Below the pieces are notes generated by a model. The model was given only the letters and a program-made list of their open reading frames with translations, searched no databases and was not told where the DNA came from. This document shows, piece after piece, positions 1 through 5,863 of a stretch of 9,859 nucleotides of DNA (its first letter is position 1; each line of letters begins with the position of its first letter). The stretch is from Pseudomonadota bacterium (GTDB taxonomy: Bacteria; Pseudomonadota; Alphaproteobacteria; Rhizobiales; Xanthobacteraceae), in the NCBI GenBank assembly GCA_023431725.1, contig JAEYVN010000283.1, positions 1 to 9,859 of the forward strand. The letters are read 5' to 3'. Made by a program: the position numbers and the translations under genes.

Positions 1-29
1 TCATGTCGAAGGAAATTCCGCACAACACC

Positions 30-50
30 CTACGACGCGATGCGTCGTAG
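30..50 (-). terminator. Stem-loop just past the minus-strand gene that ends at 58
   Basis: Two perfect 9-base arms (30-38 and 42-50) surround a 3-base loop, starting 7 bases beyond the stop codon of the minus-strand gene 58-582. The position fits a transcription end or 3' mRNA-stabilising hairpin for that gene. No T tract follows on the minus strand, so it is not a textbook intrinsic terminator. Confidence 0.4.
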
Positions 51-57
51 CCGCCGG

Positions 58-582
58 TCAGCTGCCGTCACGCTGCAGCCACCAGCCGTCGGCGATCGGA
101 CGCTGCAGAAGCGCTTTCGGGCGCCCCGCCGCAGCCGCGTCAAGATCGCTGTCGACCACGTCGGCATGGCGCGATGACTCGCCCCGCACGAAACTCTTGC
201 CGAAACCGCTGACCGACAGGCCGCTGGCATGAAACAGAAACTGCACCGAACGATGGCCGCGGCTAACACTGATGATGGAGGCCTCACGCATCAGATCACG
301 GTAAGAGGCGATGCGTTCCGGCGGCACCTCGGCCCGAGTCGGATCGTCTGGATCGCTCCAGTTGAGACCAAGGCGGTTCAACGCCGGATCGCGCCGGAGC
401 ATCTCGGTGATATCGTCCATTGTTTTGCGATGCTTTTCCCAATGCGTGATCATCGCCTGGTCGGTCGGCGCCTTGGGGCCAGGGTCAAACATAGCGGCCG
501 TCATCATCACCGGCAGCGCAAAGGCGCCAGCCACGGCCAGCAAGGCGATCCCGGCAAAAATGGCAATCGTTCTCAACTTCAT
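58..582 (-). CDS. Hypothetical membrane-anchored protein, 174 aa
   Basis: Function is not known. The product has one N-terminal hydrophobic segment (about residues 5-27) after the short positive start MKLR. It reads as a signal anchor or uncleaved signal peptide, with the rest probably periplasmic. The remainder is soluble and charged: an acidic/helical part (HWEKHRKTMDDITEMLRRDP, about 47-66), a region giving RIASYRDLMREA, and a C-terminal part ending in DGWWLQRDGS. The layout recalls small proteobacterial exported proteins of unknown function that end in an aromatic 'GWYL'-type strand; that resemblance is from memory. I chose the ATG at 582 because it sits directly before the hydrophobic segment. 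An in-frame TTG at 639 would add 19 residues that hide the signal. No strong Shine-Dalgarno is visible. The gene is divergent from the DUF3828-like gene at 702, leaving about 120 bases for both promoters. Confidence 0.65.
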   Translation of the reverse strand: MKLRTIAIFAGIALLAVAGAFALPVMMTAAMFDPGPKAPTDQAMITHWEKHRKTMDDITEMLRRDPALNRLGLNWSDPDDPTRAEVPPERIASYRDLMREASIISVSRGHRSVQFLFHASGLSVSGFGKSFVRGESSRHADVVDSDLDAAAAGRPKALLQRPIADGWWLQRDGS

Positions 583-701
583 GGGTTGGATAACCAAGGC
601 AAAGTCATCGTGATTGGTCCGTGATGTGGAATGTCGCAATGAGATCGCAGGCTATGTCGGTGCCCGCCACCGGCGCGTCAATGAACTGGAACAGGGATTC
701 A

Positions 702-1211
702 ATGGCAAAAATCTCTCGCCTTTTTATGGCTGCCGGCCTGTTTATCGCAATGGCGGTATCTGCGTCGGCGCAAACCGTGGGACAGGATCCCGCCGCTATC
801 ATAACCGCCATTTATAAGAAGGCCTCCGCCGGCAAGGGCGATGGCGGTGGGCAATTCCTGTGGTTCAAGGCCGCCGACCGATCTCGCACCATGTCCAAAT
901 CCCTGCTCGCGTTGTGGGCCAAGGCCGAGAAGCGGGAGAAACCGGGCGAAATCGGCGCAATCGACTTCGACCCGGTGACCAACTCACAGGACCCGCTGGT
1001 CCGCTTCTTCGACATTAAAACCGAGAAGCAGAATGAGACCACTGCGACCGTGGCGGCAATCTTCGGCGCCCAGCGCAACGAGCCAGCCCAGACGGTTCGC
1101 TACGATTTCCTCCGCGAGGGCAAGCTGTGGAAGATCGACGATATCCGCGGCGAGGTTGACAAGACGCCTTGGTCGGTCCGCGGGATGCTGACGGAATTCC
1201 TGAAGAATTGA
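702..1211 (+). CDS. Secreted DUF3828-like protein, 169 aa
   Basis: The protein begins with a clear Sec signal peptide: MAKISR, a hydrophobic core, then SASA before Gln24, with likely cleavage after Ala23. The mature part is about 146 residues and has the layout I associate with the DUF3828 family of periplasmic proteins. It carries an N-terminal 'AIITAIYKKA' helix, a central 'QDPLVRFFDI' segment, and a C-terminal strand pair 'VRYDFLREGKLWKIDDI' followed by a 'SVRGML' helix. The biochemical role of this family is unknown. The start at 702 is supported by the purine-rich CAGGGATT just upstream and by the signal peptide starting there. An in-frame GTG at 621 would add 27 residues with no signal character. 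No obvious terminator follows. A 10-base palindrome at 1275-1284 lies downstream. Confidence 0.7.
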   Translation: MAKISRLFMAAGLFIAMAVSASAQTVGQDPAAIITAIYKKASAGKGDGGGQFLWFKAADRSRTMSKSLLALWAKAEKREKPGEIGAIDFDPVTNSQDPLVRFFDIKTEKQNETTATVAAIFGAQRNEPAQTVRYDFLREGKLWKIDDIRGEVDKTPWSVRGMLTEFLKN

Positions 1212-1429
1212 GGAGGATTTCGAGAGGCTACCAACCGGGAGCGTGCACGACCCGACGCACGATAGGTTTTTCTAGCCTCGAGGCATGACATCCATTCGGC
1301 TTCGGATCTGCCTGTCGCGATCGCAGCGCTGCCTCATTACAATTTGAGACAAAAGTAACTCGCAGAGTTCACTGGAGACGAATGCCGCACCAGCTAGATA
1401 ACGGATCGTAATTGGAATGCAGGTCTTCT

Positions 1430-1999
1430 ATGAACGATCGAAAATGGCAGCCGCGTCCGGCGATCCGACACAGCCAGTCTTCGCCCACGCGATATCCGGC
1501 GTCGCGCGGCTTATACAACAGCAAGAACAAAGCCCTGCAACAGAACGCCACGGAGGACGGAGCTCAACCCACGAGGGGAGCGCGCCGGAAGCCGGCACCC
1601 AAGATCAATACAGCACGATCATGGCACAAGGAGCAACGCCACGGCGTGATTATTGCCGTATCGCTGACGCTTGCTCTTGGCGCTTTCATGATTGGTTACG
1701 GTGTGCAGGCGCAGATCGCAGCGGAAGCCACACGCACGGCGCAACGCGCCGAGCAGATCGCCCTTGCGACGAAGGAGGCATTGCGGGCCGGCCCCGTCCT
1801 GTTCGTTCCGGTTCAAGGGAATGTCTGTCGCCAGCGGTGGATCGACAACGCGACGTGGACTGTTAGCGATGGCCAAGACGTTGTTTGCGACGAGGCCGCC
1901 AGCTGGACCATTAACACAAAGCCGGAGGATCAGTCGGTGGCAATCCGGATGGACGCGGTTCGCGACGGCTTCCGCGTCAACGGCAATCCTGGCAATTAG
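1430..1999 (+). CDS. Single-pass membrane protein with two-cysteine C-terminal domain, 189 aa
   Basis: Function is unknown. About 70 N-terminal residues are basic, polar and low in hydrophobic residues, so probably disordered and cytoplasmic. One transmembrane segment follows (about 72-93, GVIIAVSLTLALGAFMIGYG). Next comes an Ala-rich helical stretch (about 95-120) and then a small C-terminal domain, presumably periplasmic. In that domain Cys133 is followed by IDN (138-140), Trp143, Cys153-Asp154 and a final R-x4-RD-x-F element (Arg173, Arg178-Asp179, Phe181). The same pattern, with the same 20-residue cysteine spacing, occurs in the protein at 4035-4421, so the two are paralogues of one domain family. 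A disulphide between the cysteines is an inference. The ATG at 1430 has AGGT six bases upstream. A TTG at 1412 in frame is less likely. No promoter was convincingly seen in the 218 bases before it. Confidence 0.7.
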   Translation: MNDRKWQPRPAIRHSQSSPTRYPASRGLYNSKNKALQQNATEDGAQPTRGARRKPAPKINTARSWHKEQRHGVIIAVSLTLALGAFMIGYGVQAQIAAEATRTAQRAEQIALATKEALRAGPVLFVPVQGNVCRQRWIDNATWTVSDGQDVVCDEAASWTINTKPEDQSVAIRMDAVRDGFRVNGNPGN

Positions 2000-2038
2000 A
2001 ATTCTGCCAATCAGGCCCGTTTCGGATTGTCGGCCACC

Positions 2039-2087
2039 TTCTCTCTGCCTATCTCCATTGCCAAGAATGGGATGATAGAGAGAGGGA
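2039..2087 (+). promoter_or_regulatory. Possible leader hairpin over the ribosome binding site of the DUF2218 gene
   Basis: A CT-rich tract (2039-2045) and TATC (2050-2053) can pair with GATA (2074-2077) and the GA-rich tract (2078-2084), leaving a bulge at 2046-2049. CCATT and AATGG form an inner 5-bp stem. The 3' arm runs into the GAGGGA Shine-Dalgarno at 2082-2087. The pairing is imperfect and may be chance, but it would partly mask the ribosome binding site. Confidence 0.25.
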
Positions 2088-2094
2088 TTTACTG

Positions 2095-2385
2095 GTGCAT
2101 AGATCCGAAGCACAGGTGCCAACCGCGTCGGCGAGCCGCTATCTGCAGCAGATCTGCAAGCATTGGAGCCATAAATTCGCGGTGGAGTTCACTCCTCAAA
2201 ACGGGAGGGTGCCCTTCTCCGACGACCGCTTTTGCGACTTCCTGGCGACCGACGACACGCTGACCATGCGCATCCAGGCGAGCGACGAAGCAACGCTGGA
2301 GCGCACGCAGAATGTTGTGGTGGATCATTTGAAGCGCTTCGCCTTCCGCGAGGATCTCGGGGATATCCGCTGGACGAAGCTCTGA
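2095..2385 (+). CDS. DUF2218 family protein, 96 aa
   Basis: The sequence matches the layout of DUF2218, a family of roughly 95-residue bacterial proteins of unknown function. Near the N-terminus it has an 'A-S-R-Y-L-Q-Q-I-C-K-H-W-S-H-K' block (about residues 13-27). It then has 'VEFTPQNGRVPF', a middle strand 'TLTMRIQA', and near the end 'VVVDHLKRFAFREDL' with a closing tryptophan (RWTKL). It is full length and has no signal peptide or membrane segment, so it is probably cytoplasmic. The start is a GTG at 2095, placed 7 bases after a good GAGGGA ribosome binding site. An ATG start is not available without losing the conserved N-terminal block. It is the last plus-strand gene before a hairpin at 2394-2422 and converges on the PsiF-repeat gene. 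Confidence 0.85.
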   Translation: MHRSEAQVPTASASRYLQQICKHWSHKFAVEFTPQNGRVPFSDDRFCDFLATDDTLTMRIQASDEATLERTQNVVVDHLKRFAFREDLGDIRWTKL

Positions 2386-2393
2386 CATCACAA

Positions 2394-2422
2394 AGGCGAA
2401 CCCGGTCATCGCGGGCTCGCCT
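2394..2422. terminator. Stem-loop between convergent genes (DUF2218 and PsiF-repeat gene)
   Basis: Eleven-base arms (2394-2404 and 2412-2422) with one mismatch enclose a 7-base loop. The hairpin starts 9 bases after the DUF2218 stop and lies 46 bases beyond the stop of the convergent minus-strand gene. On the minus strand the stem is followed by TTTGTG, a short T run; on the plus strand no T run follows. It probably serves both genes and is a better terminator for the minus strand. Confidence 0.6.
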
Positions 2423-2446
2423 CAAGACATGTAACCTCAAGACATG
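2420..2446. repeat. 12-base direct repeat, two copies, 15-base period
   Basis: CCTCAAGACATG occurs at 2420-2431 and again at 2435-2446, separated by TAA. The first copy overlaps the end of the hairpin at 2394-2422. It looks like a local slippage duplication. Confidence 0.85.
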
Positions 2447-2447
2447 C

Positions 2448-2472
2448 AAGAAGATCAGCTAAGAAGATCAGC
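2448..2472. repeat. 12-base direct repeat, two copies, 13-base period, spanning a stop codon
   Basis: AAGAAGATCAGC occurs at 2448-2459 and 2461-2472. The second copy contains the stop codon (2468-2470) of the minus-strand PsiF-repeat gene and the first copy lies just past it. A duplication of the gene's 3' end is the simplest reading. Confidence 0.85.
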
Positions 2473-2707
2473 CGCCGACGGCGTCAGTCACGCATTTCTT
2501 GATGTGACTGGTCTTGGCCGCACCTGAGAGTTTCTTGTCTGCTGCCGACTTGTCACAGGCCGCATGCGCGTCCTTTTCGCATTTGGTCATGAAGCTGTTC
2601 AGCGCTGCGCCTGCCAGCTTCTTGTTGGACGCCTCAAGCTTGCACGCCGCGGCGTGAGCGCCGGTGGCTGCCATCACGATTGCCGCAGCCAGGATAAGAG
2701 CCTTCAT
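2468..2707 (-). CDS. Secreted PsiF-repeat protein, 79 aa
   Basis: A small exported protein. A Sec signal peptide covers residues 1-19 (MKAL, hydrophobic core, GAHA). The mature part holds two copies of a PsiF-type repeat. The first starts at Cys22 with KKLAG at 29-33 and ends at KC43; the second starts at Cys51 with KKLSG at 58-62 and ends at KC72. Both have exactly 21 residues from first to last cysteine. The repeat is named after Escherichia coli PsiF, a phosphate-starvation-inducible protein of unknown biochemical role. Here I saw no PhoB box upstream, so phosphate control is not supported by the sequence. The start is well fixed: AGGAGG lies 5 bases before the ATG. The gene is 98 bases downstream of the Ntn hydrolase gene on the same strand and probably has its own promoter. 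Two short tandem duplications lie at and beyond its stop codon. Confidence 0.85.
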   Translation of the reverse strand: MKALILAAAIVMAATGAHAAACKLEASNKKLAGAALNSFMTKCEKDAHAACDKSAADKKLSGAAKTSHIKKCVTDAVGG

Positions 2708-2805
2708 TCTTTCCTCCTAAAATGGCGCATGGCCGAAACGAATCCCGCCATTGCAACCATGCTTGAGCGGTAGGACCTGACTATGGCGGCGGAATGACGC
2801 ACGGC

Positions 2806-3912
2806 TCAGGCAGCAGCTGTGATGGGCGCGACCACTTCACGGATCTGGGTCACCGGTACGGCGAGCGCCTTCTCCGGCGCCTCGTCAAAGCCCATGACCC
2901 GGATGATGCCGCGAGCTGGGCACATCTCGACAGCCAGCCGCGTGTAGCGGTTATGGACCGGCTCGGTCAGCCAGCCGAAAGGTGAGCCGCTGAGTGCTCC
3001 TTCATACCCGGCTATGGCTTCCCGCCGTGCCCTGCTGTTGGCCGCGGCATCGTCATAGCTGCAACTCAGTACAATATCGCCGCCGATACGGGCTTCCCAT
3101 GGATCACGCCGTTCGAACCAGTCATTCGCGGCGCAGGTCAAAGTGCTGCGTGTTTCGAAATCCTCTTCGGTTCGTTCGATGACGCATCGCTCGCCGGCCT
3201 TTGTGCCGGCAAGTGTGAAGATCACCGGTCGCGCGACCGGCGTGCGTTCAAGTTTTTCCCGTGCGGTGGCGAAATCCGGACAGGTTTCAAACACCTGACG
3301 CAGCAACTGATCCGGCGGAATGTGCCGTATACGCCACGTGGACAATGCATTGGCGGCAATATCGAACGGCCGAAGCCAGGGATGACGGGTCCGGCGCCAG
3401 AGCGGCGCCTGATTGATCGAGGCGCCGAAACGGCCGGGCGCCATGCCCGTCAGCGTTCCGACGTATCCCGGCCAGGTGACGTTGTAGAAATCGCCGGATG
3501 CGCTCCAGGTGTGCGCGATCTCGACATGGCGGCCGAGCCCGGGGAATGGCCAATCCAGCACCCGCGCGAGCCACGGCTCCCCCTCCTCGTCCCGCGCCAT
3601 GGCGGTACAGCCCCATTGGTAGGAGCCATTGAGAAACCACACACCGCTGAAGCCAAGGGCGGCTGCAATGCCTTCGATTTCCGTGATGTAGGGCGACCGG
3701 GATCGCGATAGCCAGCGACGTGCCAGACGATCGAGGGCCGGCAATACAAATGCGATCGCGGATGGAAAGAACGTCAGGCAGTCGTCTCGCAACGCACGGG
3801 CCCGTGCGGCGCCTTCCTGTGCCTGACGCAGCGTTCCGCCAACCCGCACATCGACGACCGGGATTTCCGGCAACAAAGGCTGCTGCATCGCCAGAACTTT
3901 CGAACCGCTCAT
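2806..3912 (-). CDS. Acid ceramidase/NAAA-like Ntn hydrolase (C45/PVA-related), 368 aa
   Basis: This looks like an N-terminal-nucleophile amidohydrolase of the acid ceramidase / N-acylethanolamine acid amidase group, which hydrolyses the amide of fatty-acyl amides after self-cleavage exposes a catalytic cysteine. An early strand 'IPVVDVRVGG' (about 17-26) resembles the family's N-terminal strand. The candidate nucleophile is Cys102 in 'YQWGCTAMA', followed by Arg117 and Asp120 in 'ARVLDW'. A further block 'WPGYVGTLTGMAPGRFGASIN' is split around 147-167, and Asn263 lies in 'CAANDW'. In human NAAA the corresponding residues are Cys126, Arg142, Asp145 and Asn287; the spacings here agree within one residue. 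Cleavage before Cys102 would give fragments of about 101 and 267 residues. No signal peptide is seen, unlike the lysosomal enzymes, so a cytoplasmic location is likely. The true substrate is unknown. The ATG at 3912 is chosen; an ATG at 3888 and a TTG at 3987 are also in frame and none has a strong ribosome binding site. Confidence 0.7.
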   Translation of the reverse strand: MSGSKVLAMQQPLLPEIPVVDVRVGGTLRQAQEGAARARALRDDCLTFFPSAIAFVLPALDRLARRWLSRSRSPYITEIEGIAAALGFSGVWFLNGSYQWGCTAMARDEEGEPWLARVLDWPFPGLGRHVEIAHTWSASGDFYNVTWPGYVGTLTGMAPGRFGASINQAPLWRRTRHPWLRPFDIAANALSTWRIRHIPPDQLLRQVFETCPDFATAREKLERTPVARPVIFTLAGTKAGERCVIERTEEDFETRSTLTCAANDWFERRDPWEARIGGDIVLSCSYDDAAANSRARREAIAGYEGALSGSPFGWLTEPVHNRYTRLAVEMCPARGIIRVMGFDEAPEKALAVPVTQIREVVAPITAAA

Positions 3913-3998
3913 TCTGCATCCGGTCAGCAACGCAAAATTAACCCGCAAGAAACCGCAGTCTGACAGGCACCTTTGCACATAAACCAATTTTCAACCCT

Positions 3999-4031
3999 GC
4001 TGTCCCTACATTCCGGCTGATTCGGGACAGC
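3999..4031. promoter_or_regulatory. Inverted repeat just before the two-cysteine membrane protein gene
   Basis: GCTGTCCC at 3999-4006 and GGGACAGC at 4024-4031 are perfect 8-base complements with a 17-base spacer, ending 3 bases before the ATG at 4035. The only Shine-Dalgarno-like bases (GGGA) lie inside the downstream arm. It could be a DNA operator or an mRNA hairpin that limits translation. It may also be chance. Confidence 0.4.
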
Positions 4032-4034
4032 GTC

Positions 4035-4421
4035 ATGCCGAAAACAAAAAGATCGGCGGAAATACATCAACAAGCCGTGCGCGATTGGAGTCGCGCCGTC
4101 TTGGCATTTCTCATGCTCCTCGTCGTTGTTGCGCTCAGCCTTTCGGATGGACGGATCATCCCTGCCTTCCTGACACGCGACACCCCCAGCGCATCGGCGC
4201 CTGTCGAGGCAAAGGGACCCGCATTGGCCAAGGGGGCGATCTACATTGCGTCGCCAGACGCCCAGACCTGTGAATATCGTCAGATCGACAACGACACCTG
4301 GCGCATTCGCAACGCCGGCACGGTACACTGCGATTACACGGGCTCGTTAACACAACCCGAGCGCCACACCATGCCCGCCAGGATCGAAGCCATCCGCGAC
4401 AGTTTCTTCCCGCGCCGATAA
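4035..4421 (+). CDS. Small single-pass membrane protein with two-cysteine C-terminal domain, 128 aa
   Basis: Function is unknown. A short basic N-terminus (residues 1-20) precedes one transmembrane segment (about 21-38, AVLAFLMLLVVVALSLS). A Pro/Ala-rich linker follows (about 44-70), then a small C-terminal domain, probably periplasmic. The domain shows Cys79, IDN (84-86), Trp89, Cys99-Asp100, and then Arg116, Arg121-Asp122 and Phe124 near the end. The same residues in the same order appear in the protein at 1430-1999. The two cysteines are 20 residues apart in both, and the final arginines are 5 apart in both. This copy lacks the long disordered N-terminus of the other. It is divergent from the Ntn hydrolase gene (122-base gap) and its stop lies 8 bases from the end of the convergent CPBP protease gene. 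The ATG at 4035 has only a weak ribosome binding site, which is part of an inverted repeat. Confidence 0.7.
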   Translation: MPKTKRSAEIHQQAVRDWSRAVLAFLMLLVVVALSLSDGRIIPAFLTRDTPSASAPVEAKGPALAKGAIYIASPDAQTCEYRQIDNDTWRIRNAGTVHCDYTGSLTQPERHTMPARIEAIRDSFFPRR

Positions 4422-4429
4422 CGACCGGG

Positions 4430-5209
4430 TCAGTCGCCGGCCCCAACGATCCAGGCGACCTGCAAGAGCGCTGTGAGATTGACGAGCGCGTGCAAGATGA
4501 TCGTCAGCAGCGTGGAGCCACTTCGCCAGCGGATCCAGCCGAAGACACAACCGAGAACGACGATCTGGACGATGTAGAAGATTTCGTACTGGACGTGCAT
4601 CACAGCCCAGATCACCGAGGTCAACAGGATCGCGCCCGCCGCACCAAGGCGCGAATCTGCGTAACCGCGAAAAAGGAAACCGCGGAACAACAATTCTTCC
4701 ATCAGCGGTGCGATGATCACCAACGCAAAGCCAAGCGTTAGCACATGACCGGACGCACGAGCGGTTTTGTAAGCATCGACGACGGCAGGTGGAACGATGT
4801 CGTAGCCTGAGAAATATGACGTCAGATCGCCAAGCGGCAGCAGGATGGCTACCAAGGCGATGCCGGTCAGCAGATCCCTTCGCTGAGGCCATGTCAGCGC
4901 GAAATACTCTGTCACCGAACAACCCGCGCGCCACACGGCCAGACACAGCACAAACGTGGCAGGCGGCATTGACGCGATTGTCGCGACCGAAACCGTCAGG
5001 GCATGCGTGGTAATGATATCGAGTTCAAGCTCGGTGGCATTCAGATTTGTACCAAGCCACCTTAGAATGGCGAAACCGGCCAGTGTTTGAGCGACCACCC
5101 AAACCAGGATGGAAATCAGTCCGAATATCGTGGTGGACCAAAAGCCCCACGTTCTGCAGGGTTTGCTGTCGGGGTCGACGTCAGACTTAGGTGCGGCCAA
5201 TTCTGTCAT
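4430..5209 (-). CDS. CPBP family intramembrane glutamic endopeptidase (Abi/CAAX protease-like), 259 aa
   Basis: A multi-pass membrane protein of the CPBP (CAAX protease and bacteriocin-processing, PF02517) family, whose members are intramembrane glutamyl proteases. Bacterial members are linked to peptide processing, bacteriocin self-immunity or unknown roles. The family motifs are in order: EELLFRG at 171-177 (catalytic Glu171/Glu172 and Arg176), then His205 in 'WAVMHVQYE', then His240 and Asn244 in 'ILHALVN'. Hydrophobic segments lie at about 25-50, 68-95, 113-128, 155-170, 188-204, 208-226 and 233-255. The ATG at 5209 puts about 20 polar residues before the first segment. A GTG at 5290 would add 27 residues. 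Neither start has a clear ribosome binding site. It is divergent from ruvX and convergent with the small membrane protein at 4035. No bacteriocin-like precursor gene was seen beside it, so its substrate cannot be named. Confidence 0.88.
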   Translation of the reverse strand: MTELAAPKSDVDPDSKPCRTWGFWSTTIFGLISILVWVVAQTLAGFAILRWLGTNLNATELELDIITTHALTVSVATIASMPPATFVLCLAVWRAGCSVTEYFALTWPQRRDLLTGIALVAILLPLGDLTSYFSGYDIVPPAVVDAYKTARASGHVLTLGFALVIIAPLMEELLFRGFLFRGYADSRLGAAGAILLTSVIWAVMHVQYEIFYIVQIVVLGCVFGWIRWRSGSTLLTIILHALVNLTALLQVAWIVGAGD

Positions 5210-5344
5210 CGTGCGAAGATTCTGCGTGCGGCTATCAACCGTCTTCTCCGCAGAAAGTCCGATATCCGTCAAGTCCCCGCAAAGTCTCACATTGGCGTTT
5301 GAACAGAATGCAACGCGCCGCCCTTCTCATGCTATGAGTCCGGA

Positions 5345-5833
5345 ATGACAGCGCTGGTCCTTCCTTTTTCGGAAATTGTATCCCATCTGCCGCCTCGCGG
5401 CGCCCTTCTGGGTCTCGACCTCGGAACGAAAACTATTGGAGTTGCCGCATCCGATCCGGACCGCCGCCTGTCGGCAGGCGTGGAGACGGTTGCTCGAAAG
5501 ACGTTTACCGCCGACGCCAAGCGCTTGCTGGTCCTGGCAGCGGAGCGATACGCGATCGGCTTCGTGCTCGGCCTGCCGCTCAACATGGACGGCTCGGAAG
5601 GACCAAGGGCGCAATCAACACGCGCATTTGCGCGAAACTTCGCGAAGCTGACAAATTTGCCCATCGGCTTTTGGGATGAAAGGCTTTCCACCTCTGCCGT
5701 CGAGCGCGAGCTGATAGCAGCCGATGCAAGCCGCGCCAAGCGTGCTGCTGTCATAGATCAACACGCCGCGGCTTTCATTTTGCAGGGGGCGCTTGATTAC
5801 CTGCGTCTCAACGAAAAAAAGACGAGGCCCTGA
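5345..5833 (+). CDS. ruvX: RuvX/YqgF family putative Holliday junction resolvase / pre-16S rRNA nuclease, 162 aa
   Basis: A small RNase H-fold nuclease of the YqgF family, which in Escherichia coli finishes the 5' end of 16S rRNA and was also proposed to act on Holliday junctions. All family blocks are present. The first acidic residue is Asp25 in 'LGLDLGTKTIGVAASD'. The strand-loop 'VLGLPLNMDGSEGP' covers 74-87, 'WDERLST' covers 110-116 (Asp111, Glu112), and 'IDQHAAAFILQGALD' covers 137-151 with Asp138. The length is normal for the family, with about 20 extra residues before the first strand, which is usual in alphaproteobacteria. The ATG at 5345 lacks a strong ribosome binding site. Its last codons and stop overlap the intrinsic terminator of the convergent gene at 5864-6229. 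Confidence 0.95.
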   Translation: MTALVLPFSEIVSHLPPRGALLGLDLGTKTIGVAASDPDRRLSAGVETVARKTFTADAKRLLVLAAERYAIGFVLGLPLNMDGSEGPRAQSTRAFARNFAKLTNLPIGFWDERLSTSAVERELIAADASRAKRAAVIDQHAAAFILQGALDYLRLNEKKTRP

Positions 5834-5841
5834 AGACCTCG
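5814..5841 (-). terminator. Intrinsic terminator for the Tyr/Gly-rich gene, embedded in the end of ruvX
   Basis: On the minus strand a 7-bp stem (5841-5835 with 5829-5823, including one G-T pair) and a 5-base loop are followed by TC and seven T residues (5820-5814). This is a standard Rho-independent terminator, 22 bases beyond the stop of the gene at 5864-6229. The same bases encode the last codons and stop of ruvX on the plus strand, where the A run gives the Glu-Lys-Lys codons. No T run follows on the plus strand, so it works in one direction only. Confidence 0.85.
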
Positions 5842-5863
5842 CCCTCCTGTAGGCTCACGTCAA

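Noticed and set aside
229..624. Plus-strand open frame opposite the hypothetical gene 58-582
   Set aside because: The minus-strand gene has a hydrophobic anchor and a plausible protein composition; the plus-strand product is Arg/His-rich with no motif and no ribosome binding site.
1275..1284. Ten-base palindrome GCCTCGAGGC downstream of the DUF3828-like gene
   Set aside because: It has no loop or T run, so it is a poor terminator, and a palindrome this short is expected by chance in GC-rich DNA.
1619..2122. Minus-strand open frame opposite the membrane protein at 1430-1999
   Set aside because: The plus-strand frame carries the transmembrane segment and the motif shared with 4035-4421, which settles the strand.
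2708..2805. PhoB box upstream of the PsiF-repeat gene
   Set aside because: I read the minus strand for paired CTGTCAT-like heptamers and found none.
3287..3919. Second minus-strand frame within the Ntn hydrolase gene
   Set aside because: It is an out-of-frame shadow rich in Arg, Pro and Gly; all catalytic motifs are in the other frame.
4430..5209. Bacteriocin or abortive-infection system built round the CPBP protease
   Set aside because: No double-glycine precursor, ABC exporter, toxin or phage-defence partner is next to it; CPBP proteins are common as lone genes.
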